From Streptomyces rishiriensis (GTDB lineage Bacteria; Actinomycetota; Actinomycetes; Streptomycetales; Streptomycetaceae): a DNA stretch of 64,000 nt. Below the pieces are notes generated by a model that had not been told where the DNA came from, did no database searches, and saw only the letters and a program-made list of their open reading frames with translations. Of the stretch, positions 42,248-50,923 are shown in pieces. Location: positions 1 to 64,000 of the forward strand of contig NZ_BEWA01000019.1 of assembly GCF_003112535.1 (NCBI RefSeq), read 5' to 3'. Each line of letters starts with the position of its first letter. Positions within the stretch are counted from its first letter, which is position 1. The position numbers were made by a program, and so were the translations under genes.

Positions 42248-44335
42248 GTGACCACGACACCTCATCCCCCGCTCCCGCCCGAGCCGCCTCGTCGGCCAGG
42301 TGCCGGAAACGGCCCCGCCAACAACCCCGGCGGCTCCGGGGGCGGTCCGGGAGACACTCGTGACTTCGGCGGCGGTGGTCACGAACACGGGCCTCCCCAT
42401 GGGCGTCCTCACCGTCCCGGGCAAGTCCAGGGGCCGGGCTCCGGCCAGGAGCCGGGGTACGCGGGAGGGCTGGGCGGCCTGGCCCGCGGTCGCACTACCA
42501 GCGGTCAGGGGCCCGGCACCGACCCGAGCCCTGGGATGGGCCATGGCCTCGACCCCGGACAGGGACGCAGGGACGAGTACGGATACGGATACGGATACGG
42601 CAGCAGCGAGGGCAGCAGCGGCCTCCAGGAGAGCCCGGACGGGCACAGGCACGAATATGGTCCTGGCCCCGGAACCGGCCCCCGCCCCGGCTCAGGTCCT
42701 GTCCCCGGATCTGGCCCCGGCCGCGGCCCTCAGGGCGGGCACAGGAGGGGCTCCGGCGGTCATGGAGCAGGCTCAGGAGACGGGCACGGGACGGGATCCG
42801 GTGGTGTGTATGAGCCCAGCCACGTCGGTGGAGGCGGGCACGGCCCGGGCGAGGGGCACGGTCACCGGGACGGACACGGCCCCGGCGAGGGGCACGGTCA
42901 CCGGGACGGGCACGGGTCCGGCCGGCGTGAGGGGCGTAGTCCCGATCATGGTGAAGGGCACGGCCATTCTCACGGGCACAGCCACAGTCACGGCCCGGCC
43001 GCCCCCGTCTCCCGGCACCTGCGCAAGGTCATCGCGGCCATCCTCATCCCGTTCGGCGTCGCGGTCCTGGCCGGACTCGTGGTGCTGTGGCCCGGCGGCG
43101 CCCCGGCGCACCAACGCACCGGGGTCGGCTTCGACCGGCAGACCCAGCAGGCCACGGTCGCCAAGGTCGTGAGCGTGAGCTGTGCCTCGGTGAACGCCTC
43201 GGGCGAGACTCCGACCGGCGACACCTCCACAGCCGAGGGCTCCTCGGCGCAGCAACAGGCGAAGGGCACCTGCAAGAGGGCCACGATCCGGGTGGACACC
43301 GGTAACGACAAGGGCCGCACGTTCACCGAGATCATCCAGCCGGACCAGACCCGGCAGTTGCACCAGGGCGAGAAGGTCGTGGTCGCCTACGAGCCCTCCG
43401 CGCCGAAGGATCTGCAGTACTCGGTCACCGACGTGAACCGCCGCATCCCGATGTCCGTGCTGGCCGGCATCTTCGCGGTCGCCGTCGTGGTCGTCGGGCG
43501 GCTCCGGGGCGTGATGGCGCTGGTCGCCCTGGCCATCAGCTTCATGGTGCTGAACTTCTTCGTGCTGCCCGCGATCCTGCAGGGCTCGAACCCGTTGGTC
43601 GTGGCAGTGGTGGGGTCCAGTGCCATCATGCTGATCGCGCTCTATCTGTGTCACGGTCTGTCGGCCCGCACCTCCGTCGCGGTACTCGGCACCCTCGTCT
43701 CGCTGCTGCTCATCGGCATCCTCGGTTCGCTGTTCATCGACTGGGCGGCGTTGACCGGCAACACGGACGACAACACGGGTCTGATCCACGGCCTGTACCC
43801 GTCGATCGACATGAGCGGCCTGCTGCTCGCCGGCATCATCATCGGCTCGCTCGGCGTGCTCGACGACGTGACGGTCACCCAGACATCAGCGGTCTGGGAA
43901 CTGCACGAGGCCAACCCGTCGATGGGTCGGCGAGGGCTCTACCGGGCCGGCATCCGTATCGGCCGTGACCACATCGCCTCAGTGGTCAACACGCTCGTCC
44001 TCGCCTACGCCGGCGCCGCCCTGCCGCTGTTGCTGCTCTTCTCGATCGCGCAGAGCAGCGTGGGCTCCGTCGCCAACAGTGAGTTGGTGGCGGAGGAGAT
44101 CGTGCGCACGCTGGTGGGTTCGATCGGTCTGGTGGCCTCCGTGCCGGTCACGACTCTTCTGGCCGCCCTCGTGGTCTCCGCCGACCGTCCGGGAACCGAC
44201 ACGACGGCCGTGACGATTGCGGCGGCGGCTCCGGCGAGCTTGACGGGTTCGGTGCCGGCTCCGGCGGGAGCGACGGGAGCGACGGCGGATCCCGCTCCGG
44301 CCCGGGGTGGCCGGGGCAGGCGCCGCAAACGCTGA
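42248..44335 (+). CDS. YibE/F-family membrane protein with His/Gly-rich N-terminus
   Basis: 695 residues. About 250 N-terminal residues are low in complexity: Gly/Pro first, then His/Gly repeats (GHGHRDGHGPGEGHGHRDGH and DHGEGHGHSHGHSHSHG at about 200-250). Next come a first membrane helix (near 260-280), an extracytoplasmic beta domain (about 285-395), and six or seven helices (400-650) with the family motif LDDVTVTQTSAVWELHEANP near 545. A Pro/Ala tail ends in GRGRRRKR. YibE/F proteins are of unknown function; the His stretch suggests Zn, Ni or Co binding in the cytosol. GTG start at 42248, divergent from thiC. Confidence 0.85.
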   Translation: MTTTPHPPLPPEPPRRPGAGNGPANNPGGSGGGPGDTRDFGGGGHEHGPPHGRPHRPGQVQGPGSGQEPGYAGGLGGLARGRTTSGQGPGTDPSPGMGHGLDPGQGRRDEYGYGYGYGSSEGSSGLQESPDGHRHEYGPGPGTGPRPGSGPVPGSGPGRGPQGGHRRGSGGHGAGSGDGHGTGSGGVYEPSHVGGGGHGPGEGHGHRDGHGPGEGHGHRDGHGSGRREGRSPDHGEGHGHSHGHSHSHGPAAPVSRHLRKVIAAILIPFGVAVLAGLVVLWPGGAPAHQRTGVGFDRQTQQATVAKVVSVSCASVNASGETPTGDTSTAEGSSAQQQAKGTCKRATIRVDTGNDKGRTFTEIIQPDQTRQLHQGEKVVVAYEPSAPKDLQYSVTDVNRRIPMSVLAGIFAVAVVVVGRLRGVMALVALAISFMVLNFFVLPAILQGSNPLVVAVVGSSAIMLIALYLCHGLSARTSVAVLGTLVSLLLIGILGSLFIDWAALTGNTDDNTGLIHGLYPSIDMSGLLLAGIIIGSLGVLDDVTVTQTSAVWELHEANPSMGRRGLYRAGIRIGRDHIASVVNTLVLAYAGAALPLLLLFSIAQSSVGSVANSELVAEEIVRTLVGSIGLVASVPVTTLLAALVVSADRPGTDTTAVTIAAAAPASLTGSVPAPAGATGATADPAPARGGRGRRRKR

Positions 44336-44349
44336 CCGGCCTGCACGAC

Positions 44350-44375
44350 GCCCGGCCCCCCGTGGGGAGCCGGGC
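44350..44375 (+). terminator. Hairpin after the YibE/F gene
   Basis: GCCCGGC/GCCGGGC stem with CCCC/GGGG inside, 14 bases after the stop. No T tract. Confidence 0.5.
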
Positions 44376-44511
44376 GCGCGACCGGCCGTTTCGGCCCCGT
44401 CGAACCGTCCAGCAAACCGATGGACGGATGGGCAGATGAACCGATGAAGAAGCGTTCCTGCGCACCCGCACTCCGTGACGAAGCGTTCCGCCACCGCTCG
44501 CTGCCGCCCCG

Positions 44512-44919
44512 TCAGCCCGCGCTCTGCTCCTCGGCGAGGATGCGGTCGAGGGCCTCGTCCAGATGGGCGTCGAAGTCGGCGAGCGCACCCTCCTGGCCGA
44601 GGGGCACCAGCTTGTCGGTGCGATCGAGGAACGCCACCAAAGGGGCCGCCGAGGAGCGGAACACAGCCTGGTCCCCGCAGACCTGAAGCCGGATCAGGAC
44701 CTCCCCGAGCACATCCGGTTCGACGGGCGAGACACGGACGTCGCCCTCACCGCACGGCCTGCCCACCCCGTCGATGAGCAGCTCTCGGCCGAAGGCCCAG
44801 GTCACCGGGGCGTCACCGGGCAAGTGGAAGGTGAGCCGCACCGCGTAGGGATCGCACGACTCGTAGCCCAGCTCCACCGGGATGCGGAACGAGAGCTCCT
44901 CGGAGACGAGGAAGCTCAT
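44512..44919 (-). CDS. ssgA: Sporulation septation protein SsgA
   Basis: 135 residues, closely matching SsgA, founding member of the SsgA-like proteins that direct division and wall synthesis in sporulating Streptomyces. It begins MSFLVSEELSFRIPVELGYE and has the family's FRSSAAPLVAFLDRTDKLVP near residue 95. The ATG at 44919 is chosen because AGAGG lies six bases upstream; an ATG directly before it is too close. SsgR, its activator, is encoded just upstream on the same strand, with a 139-base gap that must hold the ssgA promoter. Confidence 0.95.
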   Translation of the reverse strand: MSFLVSEELSFRIPVELGYESCDPYAVRLTFHLPGDAPVTWAFGRELLIDGVGRPCGEGDVRVSPVEPDVLGEVLIRLQVCGDQAVFRSSAAPLVAFLDRTDKLVPLGQEGALADFDAHLDEALDRILAEEQSAG

Positions 44920-45058
44920 CATGACCTCTGCCTGTACTGCCTGCACGGACTCGCGCATCGCCTAACCCCGTCATTTGCCGTCGATTGGCCGGGAATGAAC
45001 CTTCTGATACTGCAGGCATCTTGCTGAACGTACACAACAGATCACAAGGAGTGAGTTT

Positions 45059-45922
45059 TCAGATACTGATAGAGATCGCGAGGGATCCCAGCAGCCGTCC
45101 GACTTCGTACTGCAGCTGCCGGGCCGCGGTGTGCAGCCGGTCGGCGTGGTGGGCGGGCAGCGACATCGCCATCGTCGCCGCCGTGGTGCCCACGGTGATC
45201 GGAATGGCGGCGCATACGGTGCCCAGTGCGTACTCCTGTCGTTCGACGACCGGTTCCATGCGCGGCATCCGCTCCAGGCGCCGCAGCAGGGTGTGGTTGT
45301 CACGCACGGTGTAGGGGGTGATCGACTGCGCCGGGTAGCGGTCCAGGTGATCCCGCCGGGCCTCCTCGTCCAGTTGGGAGAGCAGGCACTGTCCGATGGC
45401 GTGCGCGTGTCCCGTCTCGCGGAAGTCGGCCCATTCCTCCACCGCCGGGTTGCCCGGGGTGTCGGAGACGCACATGATCTCGATCTCGCCGTCCCGGTAC
45501 CGCGCGTAGTACACGGGGACACCGATCGAATCGCGCCACTGGGCGAGAGTGTCGGCGACGGTGCTGCGACGTTTCTGCGCCGCTCCGCTGCTGCCGAGCC
45601 GTTCAGCGGCCTCCCCGAGGAAGAACAGCCCCTTGTCCCGGCGCAGATAGCCCTCGTGCACGAGGGTGCGCAACAGGTGATAGGCCGTGGGCAGGGCGAG
45701 ACCGGTCTCGCGCGCCAGTTGCTTCGCCGGGGCTCCGAACTCGTGCTCAGCGACGGTTTCCAGCAGCCGCATGGCGCGCTGCACGGAGCTGATCAAGGTG
45801 GCCGCCGGATGCGACTGCTCGGGCACGACCGGGTTCGGCGGCCGCTGGAGCGGAGGTGCGAGGGAACGTGGCGGAGTGGGGGGTGCGTACGGTTCTGTGG
45901 TTGCGGTGTCGACCGTGGGCAA
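45059..45922 (-). CDS. ssgR: IclR-family regulator SsgR
   Basis: Up to 287 residues. The winged-helix domain of IclR regulators follows a Pro-rich stretch: SVQRAMRLLETVAEHEFGAP near 46, then LARETGLALPTAYHLLRTLV. The effector domain covers about 115-280 (GHAHAIGQCLLSQLDEEARR, AIPITVGTTAATMAMSLP). The first start is TTG at 45922; GTG at residue 47 would give 241 residues and is also plausible. Position next to ssgA identifies it as SsgR, which activates ssgA. Confidence 0.9.
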   Translation of the reverse strand: MPTVDTATTEPYAPPTPPRSLAPPLQRPPNPVVPEQSHPAATLISSVQRAMRLLETVAEHEFGAPAKQLARETGLALPTAYHLLRTLVHEGYLRRDKGLFFLGEAAERLGSSGAAQKRRSTVADTLAQWRDSIGVPVYYARYRDGEIEIMCVSDTPGNPAVEEWADFRETGHAHAIGQCLLSQLDEEARRDHLDRYPAQSITPYTVRDNHTLLRRLERMPRMEPVVERQEYALGTVCAAIPITVGTTAATMAMSLPAHHADRLHTAARQLQYEVGRLLGSLAISISI

Positions 45923-46139
45923 GGGGGCACTCCCGAAGCGCGAGGGGGCGGTCCGTGCGGGGGAACACGGGAGGGGGGCGTACGCCGCTCGCGGGGCGTC
46001 GTCCCCGCGTCGAGTTCCGGACTTTAACCGTCTGCCACCGCTTGCAGACGGGCTGCGGGAAAACTTCCCCCGGCCGAGGGAACCGGTGATTCCTGTTACC
46101 GATCACCGGTCTCCGGCGCCGCCCACCGACCGCCGCGCG

Positions 46140-46352
46140 TCACCACTCGCTGCGCGACGAGGAACTCGACGTGAACTTCCGTACGACGTAGATCAGTCCA
46201 CCGACCAGCGCCACGAAGACCAGCAGCTTGAAGAGCAGGCCGATCACGAAGCCGACGACGCTGGCTATCAGGCCGCCGAACACGACCAGCGCGATGACCG
46301 GCACCGCGACCCACTTCACCCACCACGGCAGTCCCGCGAAGATCTCTTGCAT
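46140..46352 (-). CDS. Small membrane protein (DUF5326 type)
   Basis: 70 residues with WWVKWVAVPVIALVVFGGLI and LLFKLLVFVALVGGLIYVVR as two membrane helices (about 8-32 and 37-60), then a Ser/Lys-rich tail SSSSSRSEW. I recall this small protein as widespread in Streptomyces and unstudied. ATG at 46352 is chosen because it places the first helix close to the N-terminus; the frame is open to 46409. Confidence 0.8.
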   Translation of the reverse strand: MQEIFAGLPWWVKWVAVPVIALVVFGGLIASVVGFVIGLLFKLLVFVALVGGLIYVVRKFTSSSSSRSEW

Positions 46353-46534
46353 CGCCCTCGTCCTCATCCTCTTCGATCGACTGCCGGCGCTCCTGTCGCG
46401 CCGGATCATTTCGATGTCCTGCGTCGATGCTAGATCTGAAGAGGTGGCTGACGGGGGCCTCGCGTCCCTTGTCCTCCCCTGATCGAACCCTTAGGGAACC
46501 CCGAGGCCGCGGGTCGGCGGCAAGGCGGAGAAGC

Positions 46535-46852
46535 TCAGCCCTCAGGCGGCGAGAACACCACCAGGACCCTCAGATCCTCGCTGATGTGATGGAACTTGTG
46601 GGCGACGCCGGCCGGGACGTACACCACACTCCCGCGAGCCACCTGCGTGGTCTCCAGACCGACGGTGATCGAGGCCCGCCCGCTCACCACGAAGTACACC
46701 TCGTCCTGGTGGTGCGGGTTCTGTGGATCATGGGTGCCGGCATCGAGCGCGTACAGGCCGACCGACATGTTCCGCTCGCGCAGAAACTGCAGGTACGCAC
46801 CATCGTTGGCGGCTCGTTCCGCCTCCAGTTCATCCAACCGGAATGCCTTCAT
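46535..46852 (-). CDS. Single-domain cupin protein
   Basis: 105 residues. A cupin beta-barrel with metal-binding motif 1 visible as HHQDEVYFVVSGRASITVG near residue 47-65 and motif 2 as VPAGVAHKFHH near 82. The His and Glu ligands are present, so it probably binds a divalent metal. Substrate and reaction unknown; small cupins like this may act as isomerases, dioxygenases or mere sensors. It is divergent from the holin-like gene, 58 bases apart. Confidence 0.82.
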   Translation of the reverse strand: MKAFRLDELEAERAANDGAYLQFLRERNMSVGLYALDAGTHDPQNPHHQDEVYFVVSGRASITVGLETTQVARGSVVYVPAGVAHKFHHISEDLRVLVVFSPPEG

Positions 46853-46910
46853 CGACCTTGTCCGCTCTCGTCCGGTGCTCGTTGGCGATCTCTCTGCCAC
46901 GATCAGACAC

Positions 46911-47288
46911 ATGAAGAATTTCGTAGTCAAGACGATCGCCAACGCGGGCGCTCTGGCGGTCGCCGTCTGGCTGCTCGACAAGATCACCCTGACCGGTGAC
47001 AGCACGGGCAAGACGATAGGCACCCTCCTCGTCGTCGCTCTGCTCTTCGGCCTGGTGAACTTCCTGGTCAAACCCCTCGTCAAGGTGCTGACCTTCCCTC
47101 TGTTCATCCTCACGCTCGGGCTGATCACACTGGTGGTCAACGCCCTTATGCTGCTGCTCACTTCTTGGCTGGCCGACAAGCTCGACGTGAGTTTCCACGT
47201 GGAGGGCTTCTGGACCGCCGTCCTCGGCGGCCTGATCATCTCCGTCGTCTCCTGGGCGCTGAACGTCGTGCTGCCCGACGAGGACTGA
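46911..47288 (+). CDS. Phage holin family 4 (YvlD-like) membrane protein
   Basis: 125 residues with four membrane helices (about 8-25, 34-55, 60-88, 100-118) and the typical FGLVNFLVKPLVKVLTFPLF. Despite the family name these are chromosomal proteins of unknown role, linked in some bacteria to envelope stress. It precedes ptpA by seven bases on the same strand, so the two are probably co-transcribed. Confidence 0.88.
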   Translation: MKNFVVKTIANAGALAVAVWLLDKITLTGDSTGKTIGTLLVVALLFGLVNFLVKPLVKVLTFPLFILTLGLITLVVNALMLLLTSWLADKLDVSFHVEGFWTAVLGGLIISVVSWALNVVLPDED

Positions 47289-47295
47289 GACCGCG

Positions 47296-47787
47296 ATGAC
47301 CTACCGCGTCTGTTTCGTCTGCACCGGCAACATCTGCCGCTCGCCGATGGCCGAGTCGGTCTTCCGCGCGCGGGTGGAGGACGCCGGTCTCGACAGACTG
47401 GTCGAGGTCGACAGCGCCGGCACGGGCGACTGGCACGAGGGCGAGACGGCCGACCCGCGTGCCCAGTCCGTCCTGGAGGAGCACGGCTACGCGCTCGACC
47501 ACACGGCCCGGCGCTTCGATTCGTCCTGGTTCGCCCGCCTCGACCGGGTGATCGCCCTGGACTCCGGTCATCTCAAAGCGCTGCGCCGCCTCGCACCCAC
47601 CGCGGAGGACGCGGCGAAGGTACGTCTGCTGCGTTCCTTCGACCCCGCGGCGGACGACGACCTCGACGTCCCCGACCCTTATTACGGGGGCCGTGACGAC
47701 TTCGAGGAGTGCCTTGAGATGGTGGAGGAGGCGAGCACCGGTCTGCTCTCCGCCGTGCGTGAGGACGTGGAAGGACAGATGGCATGA
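47296..47787 (+). CDS. ptpA: Low-molecular-weight protein tyrosine phosphatase
   Basis: 163 residues. The P-loop CTGNICRS holds the nucleophile Cys9 and Arg15. The general-acid Asp lies in VPDPYYGG near residue 126. It matches PtpA, a protein-tyrosine phosphatase of S. coelicolor reported to influence secondary metabolism. The stop overlaps the ATG of the next gene (ATGA), so the phosphatase and the PLP enzyme are translationally coupled. Confidence 0.95.
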   Translation: MTYRVCFVCTGNICRSPMAESVFRARVEDAGLDRLVEVDSAGTGDWHEGETADPRAQSVLEEHGYALDHTARRFDSSWFARLDRVIALDSGHLKALRRLAPTAEDAAKVRLLRSFDPAADDDLDVPDPYYGGRDDFEECLEMVEEASTGLLSAVREDVEGQMA

Positions 47788-48941
47788 GCAGTTCCGCTAC
47801 GAACGAGGGGATCTCCCCGGGTTCCGGCGACGGCACGCGCGCGGTGCGTGCCGGACTGCCCGAGCCCGTGAAGTACGAGCCCACCCTTCCCGGACCGGTG
47901 TTCGCGGCACACTTCCACCTGCCGGGGGAACCCACGGGCCCCTACACCTACGGCCGTGACGAGAACCCGACCTGGACGCACCTGGAGCACGCCATCGGCG
48001 AGCTGGAGGCACCGGGGCAGGACGGCGTCGAGACACTCGTCTTCGCCTCCGGAATGGCCGCGATCTCGTCGGTGCTCTTCTCCCAGCTGCGCTCCGGGGA
48101 CGCGGTCGTGCTGCCCGGCGACGGCTACCAGGCGCTGCCCCTGGCCCGCGCCCAGTTGGAGGCGTACGGCATCGAGGTGCGCACCGCGCCGACCCGTTCG
48201 GACGCCCAGATCGAAGTGCTCGACGGCGCGAAGCTGCTGTTGATCGAGTCCCCCTCGAACCCGGGGCTCGACGTGTGCGACATCCGCAGGCTCGCCGAGG
48301 CGGCCCACGCGCGTGGCGCGCTGGTGGCCGTTGACAACACCCTCGCCACCCCGCTCGGGCAACGCCCGCTGGCGCTCGGCGCCGACTTCTCGGTGGCCAG
48401 CGGCACCAAGCAGCTCACCGGTCACGGCGACATCCTTCTCGGCTATGTCACCGGGCGAGCCGGCGAGCCGATGACCTCCGTACGGCGTTGGCGCAAGATC
48501 GTCGGGGCGATCCCGGGGCCCATGGAGGCCTGGCTCGCACACCGCTCGATCGCCACGCTGCAGATGCGCGTCGACCGGCAGAACGCGACCGCCCTGGCCG
48601 TCGCCGAGGCGCTGCGGGGGAGGCCCGAGGTGAGCGGGCTGCGCTATCCGGGACTGCCCGACGATCCCTCCCACCAGGTCGCCTCACAGCAGATGCGGCG
48701 TTACGGGTGCGTGGTCTCCTTCGCGCTCGCCACACGCGCGCGGGCCGAGCGATTCCTGGATGCGCTGCGGCTCGTGGACGAGGCGACGAGCTTCGGCGGA
48801 GTGCGCTCCACCGCGGAACGGCGCGGACGCTGGGGTGGAGACGCGGTACCGGAGGGGTTCGTCCGACTGTCCGTCGGCGCCGAGGATCCCGAGGACCTCG
48901 TGGCGGATGTGCTGCGTGCGCTGGAGGAATCGGAGCGATGA
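47784..48941 (+). CDS. Cystathionine gamma-lyase/synthase family PLP enzyme
   Basis: 385 residues of the Cys/Met metabolism PLP family. PLP-lysine motif is SVASGTKQLTGHGDILLGYV with Lys near 208; other motifs are YTYGRDENPTWTHLE near 52, FASGMAAISSVL and LLLIESPSNPGLDVCDI near 155. Enzymes of this group cleave cystathionine to cysteine or make cystathionine from O-acyl-homoserine; the final sequence VRSTAERRGRWGGD does not decide between them. Followed by a clear terminator. Confidence 0.9.
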   Translation: MSSSATNEGISPGSGDGTRAVRAGLPEPVKYEPTLPGPVFAAHFHLPGEPTGPYTYGRDENPTWTHLEHAIGELEAPGQDGVETLVFASGMAAISSVLFSQLRSGDAVVLPGDGYQALPLARAQLEAYGIEVRTAPTRSDAQIEVLDGAKLLLIESPSNPGLDVCDIRRLAEAAHARGALVAVDNTLATPLGQRPLALGADFSVASGTKQLTGHGDILLGYVTGRAGEPMTSVRRWRKIVGAIPGPMEAWLAHRSIATLQMRVDRQNATALAVAEALRGRPEVSGLRYPGLPDDPSHQVASQQMRRYGCVVSFALATRARAERFLDALRLVDEATSFGGVRSTAERRGRWGGDAVPEGFVRLSVGAEDPEDLVADVLRALEESER

Positions 48942-48983
48942 CCGGCTTACGGACGTTCGGCCCTGATCCCGCCGCACGCAGCG

Positions 48984-49020
48984 GACGGTCCGAGCCTCCC
49001 CCCTCGTGGCTCGGACCGTC
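48984..49020 (+). terminator. Terminator after ptpA unit
   Basis: Perfect 13-bp stem GACGGTCCGAGCC/GGCTCGGACCGTC with an 11-base loop, 42 bases after the stop. Confidence 0.8.
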
Positions 49021-49091
49021 CTCGGTTCTGCACGCGAAGAACCGCGCCCACAAGGCTAGTTGACTCTGTGTCAGTGTCCAATCACAGTAGC

Positions 49092-49130
49092 GACAGGGGC
49101 CTATCGACTTATTTATAGTTGGTCCCTGTC
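49092..49130. promoter_or_regulatory. Candidate LysR-type operator
   Basis: GACAGGG at 49092 and CCCTGTC at 49124 form an inverted repeat that encloses a second one, CTAT/ATAG at 49101-49118. It lies 38 bases before the LysR gene and could serve autoregulation. Confidence 0.35.
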
Positions 49131-49168
49131 TGAAAGCCCGGCGGAAGGCGGGAGGGGGAGGACGTTCC

Positions 49169-50074
49169 ATGGATCTGGCCTTGCTGCGCACCTTTGTGAC
49201 CGTGCACCGGGCCGGCTCCTTCACCCGCGCCGCCGCGTTGCTGGGCCTGTCCCAGCCGGCCGTCACCTCCCAGATACGCACGCTGGAGCGTCAGCTGGGC
49301 CGCCCTCTGTTCCTGCGGCAGGCCCGCGGTGTGACGCCGACGAGCATCGGGAACGAGCTCGCCCACAAGGCTGCTCCCCATCTCGACGCCCTCGTGGAGA
49401 TCGCCGAGACCGGCCTCGACGACGAGTCCGCCGTGCGCACGCTGCACCTCGCCGGCCCCCCCGAGTTCACCGCCGAGCGGGCCCTTCCCGCGCTCGCCGA
49501 GTTGTCCGGCGACGACGGTCAGGGGTTTGCCCTGCGCGCCTCTTTCGGTAACGCCGAGGAGGTCCTGGAGGGCCTGGCCTCGGGCCACCACGACCTGGCC
49601 ATCAGCACGGCCCGGCCCCGTGGAGCGCTGCTCACGGCCACCCCGCTGTGCGACGAGGAGCATGTGCTGGTCGCCGGTTCTCAGTGGGCCGAGGAGATCG
49701 ACACCGGGAGGCTGCACCGCAAGGACGCGTCCGCGCTGGAGCATCTTCCCGTCGTCGAGGTGCATGAGTCGCTGCCCCTGGTCTCCCGCTACTGGGCGTC
49801 CGTCTTCGACGCCCTCCCCGCCGCCTCGGGCACCGTCATCGTTCCCGATCTCCGGGCGGTCCTCGCCTGCGCGGTCGCGGGAGCGGGGCTGGCTGTTCTG
49901 CCGCGTTACTTGTGCGCGACCGCGCTCGCACGCGGCGACGTCGTCGCGGTGTACGAGCCGGCGGTGCCACCGCTGCGGACGTATGTCCTGGCGGTGCGTA
50001 CCGGAACGCTGGCGATGCCACATGTCGCGCGAGCCCACGACTGGCTGCTGGGTGCGGCCGCCTCGTGGTGCTGA
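49169..50074 (+). CDS. LysR-family transcriptional regulator
   Basis: 301 residues. The winged HTH at 1-60 reads DLALLRTFVTVHRAGSFTRA and LGLSQPAVTSQIRTLERQLG. A type 2 periplasmic-binding-like effector domain covers about 90-295 and lacks any tag for its ligand. ATG at 49169 with GGAGGGGGAGG upstream. No divergent target gene is adjacent: the upstream neighbour is the cystathionine enzyme on the same strand. It may regulate itself or distant genes. Confidence 0.92.
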   Translation: MDLALLRTFVTVHRAGSFTRAAALLGLSQPAVTSQIRTLERQLGRPLFLRQARGVTPTSIGNELAHKAAPHLDALVEIAETGLDDESAVRTLHLAGPPEFTAERALPALAELSGDDGQGFALRASFGNAEEVLEGLASGHHDLAISTARPRGALLTATPLCDEEHVLVAGSQWAEEIDTGRLHRKDASALEHLPVVEVHESLPLVSRYWASVFDALPAASGTVIVPDLRAVLACAVAGAGLAVLPRYLCATALARGDVVAVYEPAVPPLRTYVLAVRTGTLAMPHVARAHDWLLGAAASWC

Positions 50075-50126
50075 CCCCGCAGACGGCGAAGTCACGGGAT
50101 GAGCTCGACCAGTGACCTTTCGCGAT

Positions 50127-50140
50127 GTTTCACGTGGAAC
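50127..50140. other. parS-like site upstream of NUDIX gene
   Basis: GTTTCACGTGGAAC, one mismatch from the parS core, 21 bases before the NUDIX start codon. Confidence 0.75.
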
Positions 50141-50161
50141 CAGCGGGGCCACATTCCTCCC

Positions 50162-50644
50162 ATGACCGTCCGACCCGTGGTCAAGCGCACCGCACGAGCC
50201 GTTCTGCTGGATGGCGACAACCTGATCCTGATCAAGCGCACCAAGCCTGGTGTCGATCCTTACTGGGTGACGCCCGGTGGCGGGGTCGAGCCGGACGACG
50301 CGACGGTCGTGGACGCACTGCACCGGGAGGTGTACGAGGAGCTCGGCGCCAAGATCACGGATGTGGTGCCCTGCTTCGTCGACACCGTCGAGCACATCAG
50401 CGCGGACGGCGGTGCGACCGGAGTGAAAGTGCAGCACTTCTTCGTCTGCCGTCTGGAGTCCATGGACCCGGCGCTGCGGCACGGACCCGAGGTCGAGGAG
50501 CCTGCCGGCGAGTACGAGATCGTCCGTGTGCCGTTCACCCGGGTCGGCATCGCTTCCGTCCACCTCGTGCCGCTGTCGCTGCGGCACTACCTGGACGGCA
50601 ACATCGAGGGTGTCCGGGCCATGCACGCCCCCGACCTCGGCTGA
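50162..50644 (+). CDS. NUDIX hydrolase
   Basis: 160 residues. The Nudix box, which binds Mg2+ and hydrolyses nucleoside-diphosphate-linked compounds, is GGGVEPDDATVVDALHREVY followed directly by EELGA (about 38-62). The N-terminal strand is KRTARAVLLDGDNLILIKR. The box spacing fits the family, although Glu/Asp variation at its start leaves the substrate open. The ATG at 50162 lacks a clear ribosome-binding site. Confidence 0.9.
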   Translation: MTVRPVVKRTARAVLLDGDNLILIKRTKPGVDPYWVTPGGGVEPDDATVVDALHREVYEELGAKITDVVPCFVDTVEHISADGGATGVKVQHFFVCRLESMDPALRHGPEVEEPAGEYEIVRVPFTRVGIASVHLVPLSLRHYLDGNIEGVRAMHAPDLG

Positions 50645-50800
50645 GGGAGAAGGCCTGCGGGCCACGTCCGGGCCTCTCTCCTGGTCCGCGGTCATCGAAC
50701 CGCTCGCCGACCCGAGCCGGATGACGTCACCGGGCCGGGCGCGCTGCACGAAGGCGTTGGAGACCCAGCCCGCAGGGGCGGTCTTCGTCTCCGATCCTCT

Positions 50801-50814
50801 GTTTCACGTGAAAC
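50801..50814. other. parS site
   Basis: Perfect GTTTCACGTGAAAC with CTCT/AGAG arms, a 22-bp palindrome at 50797-50818. It lies in the 279-base gap between the NUDIX and GNAT genes, in which I see no gene. Confidence 0.93.
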
Positions 50815-50923
50815 AGAGCCCGCCTGTCGACGCACGACCTCGGAGCCGTGGCATGGCCAAAAGCAGGCCCGTCCAGAGGAATCAGGTGGACGCCGACCGC
50901 ACGGTTCGGACAGCCTGACCTGC

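Noticed and set aside
47190..47205. CACGTG hexamer in the holin-like gene as a further parS
   Set aside because: Flanks (TTTC/GAGG) do not match GTTT/AAAC; it has several mismatches and lies in coding sequence.
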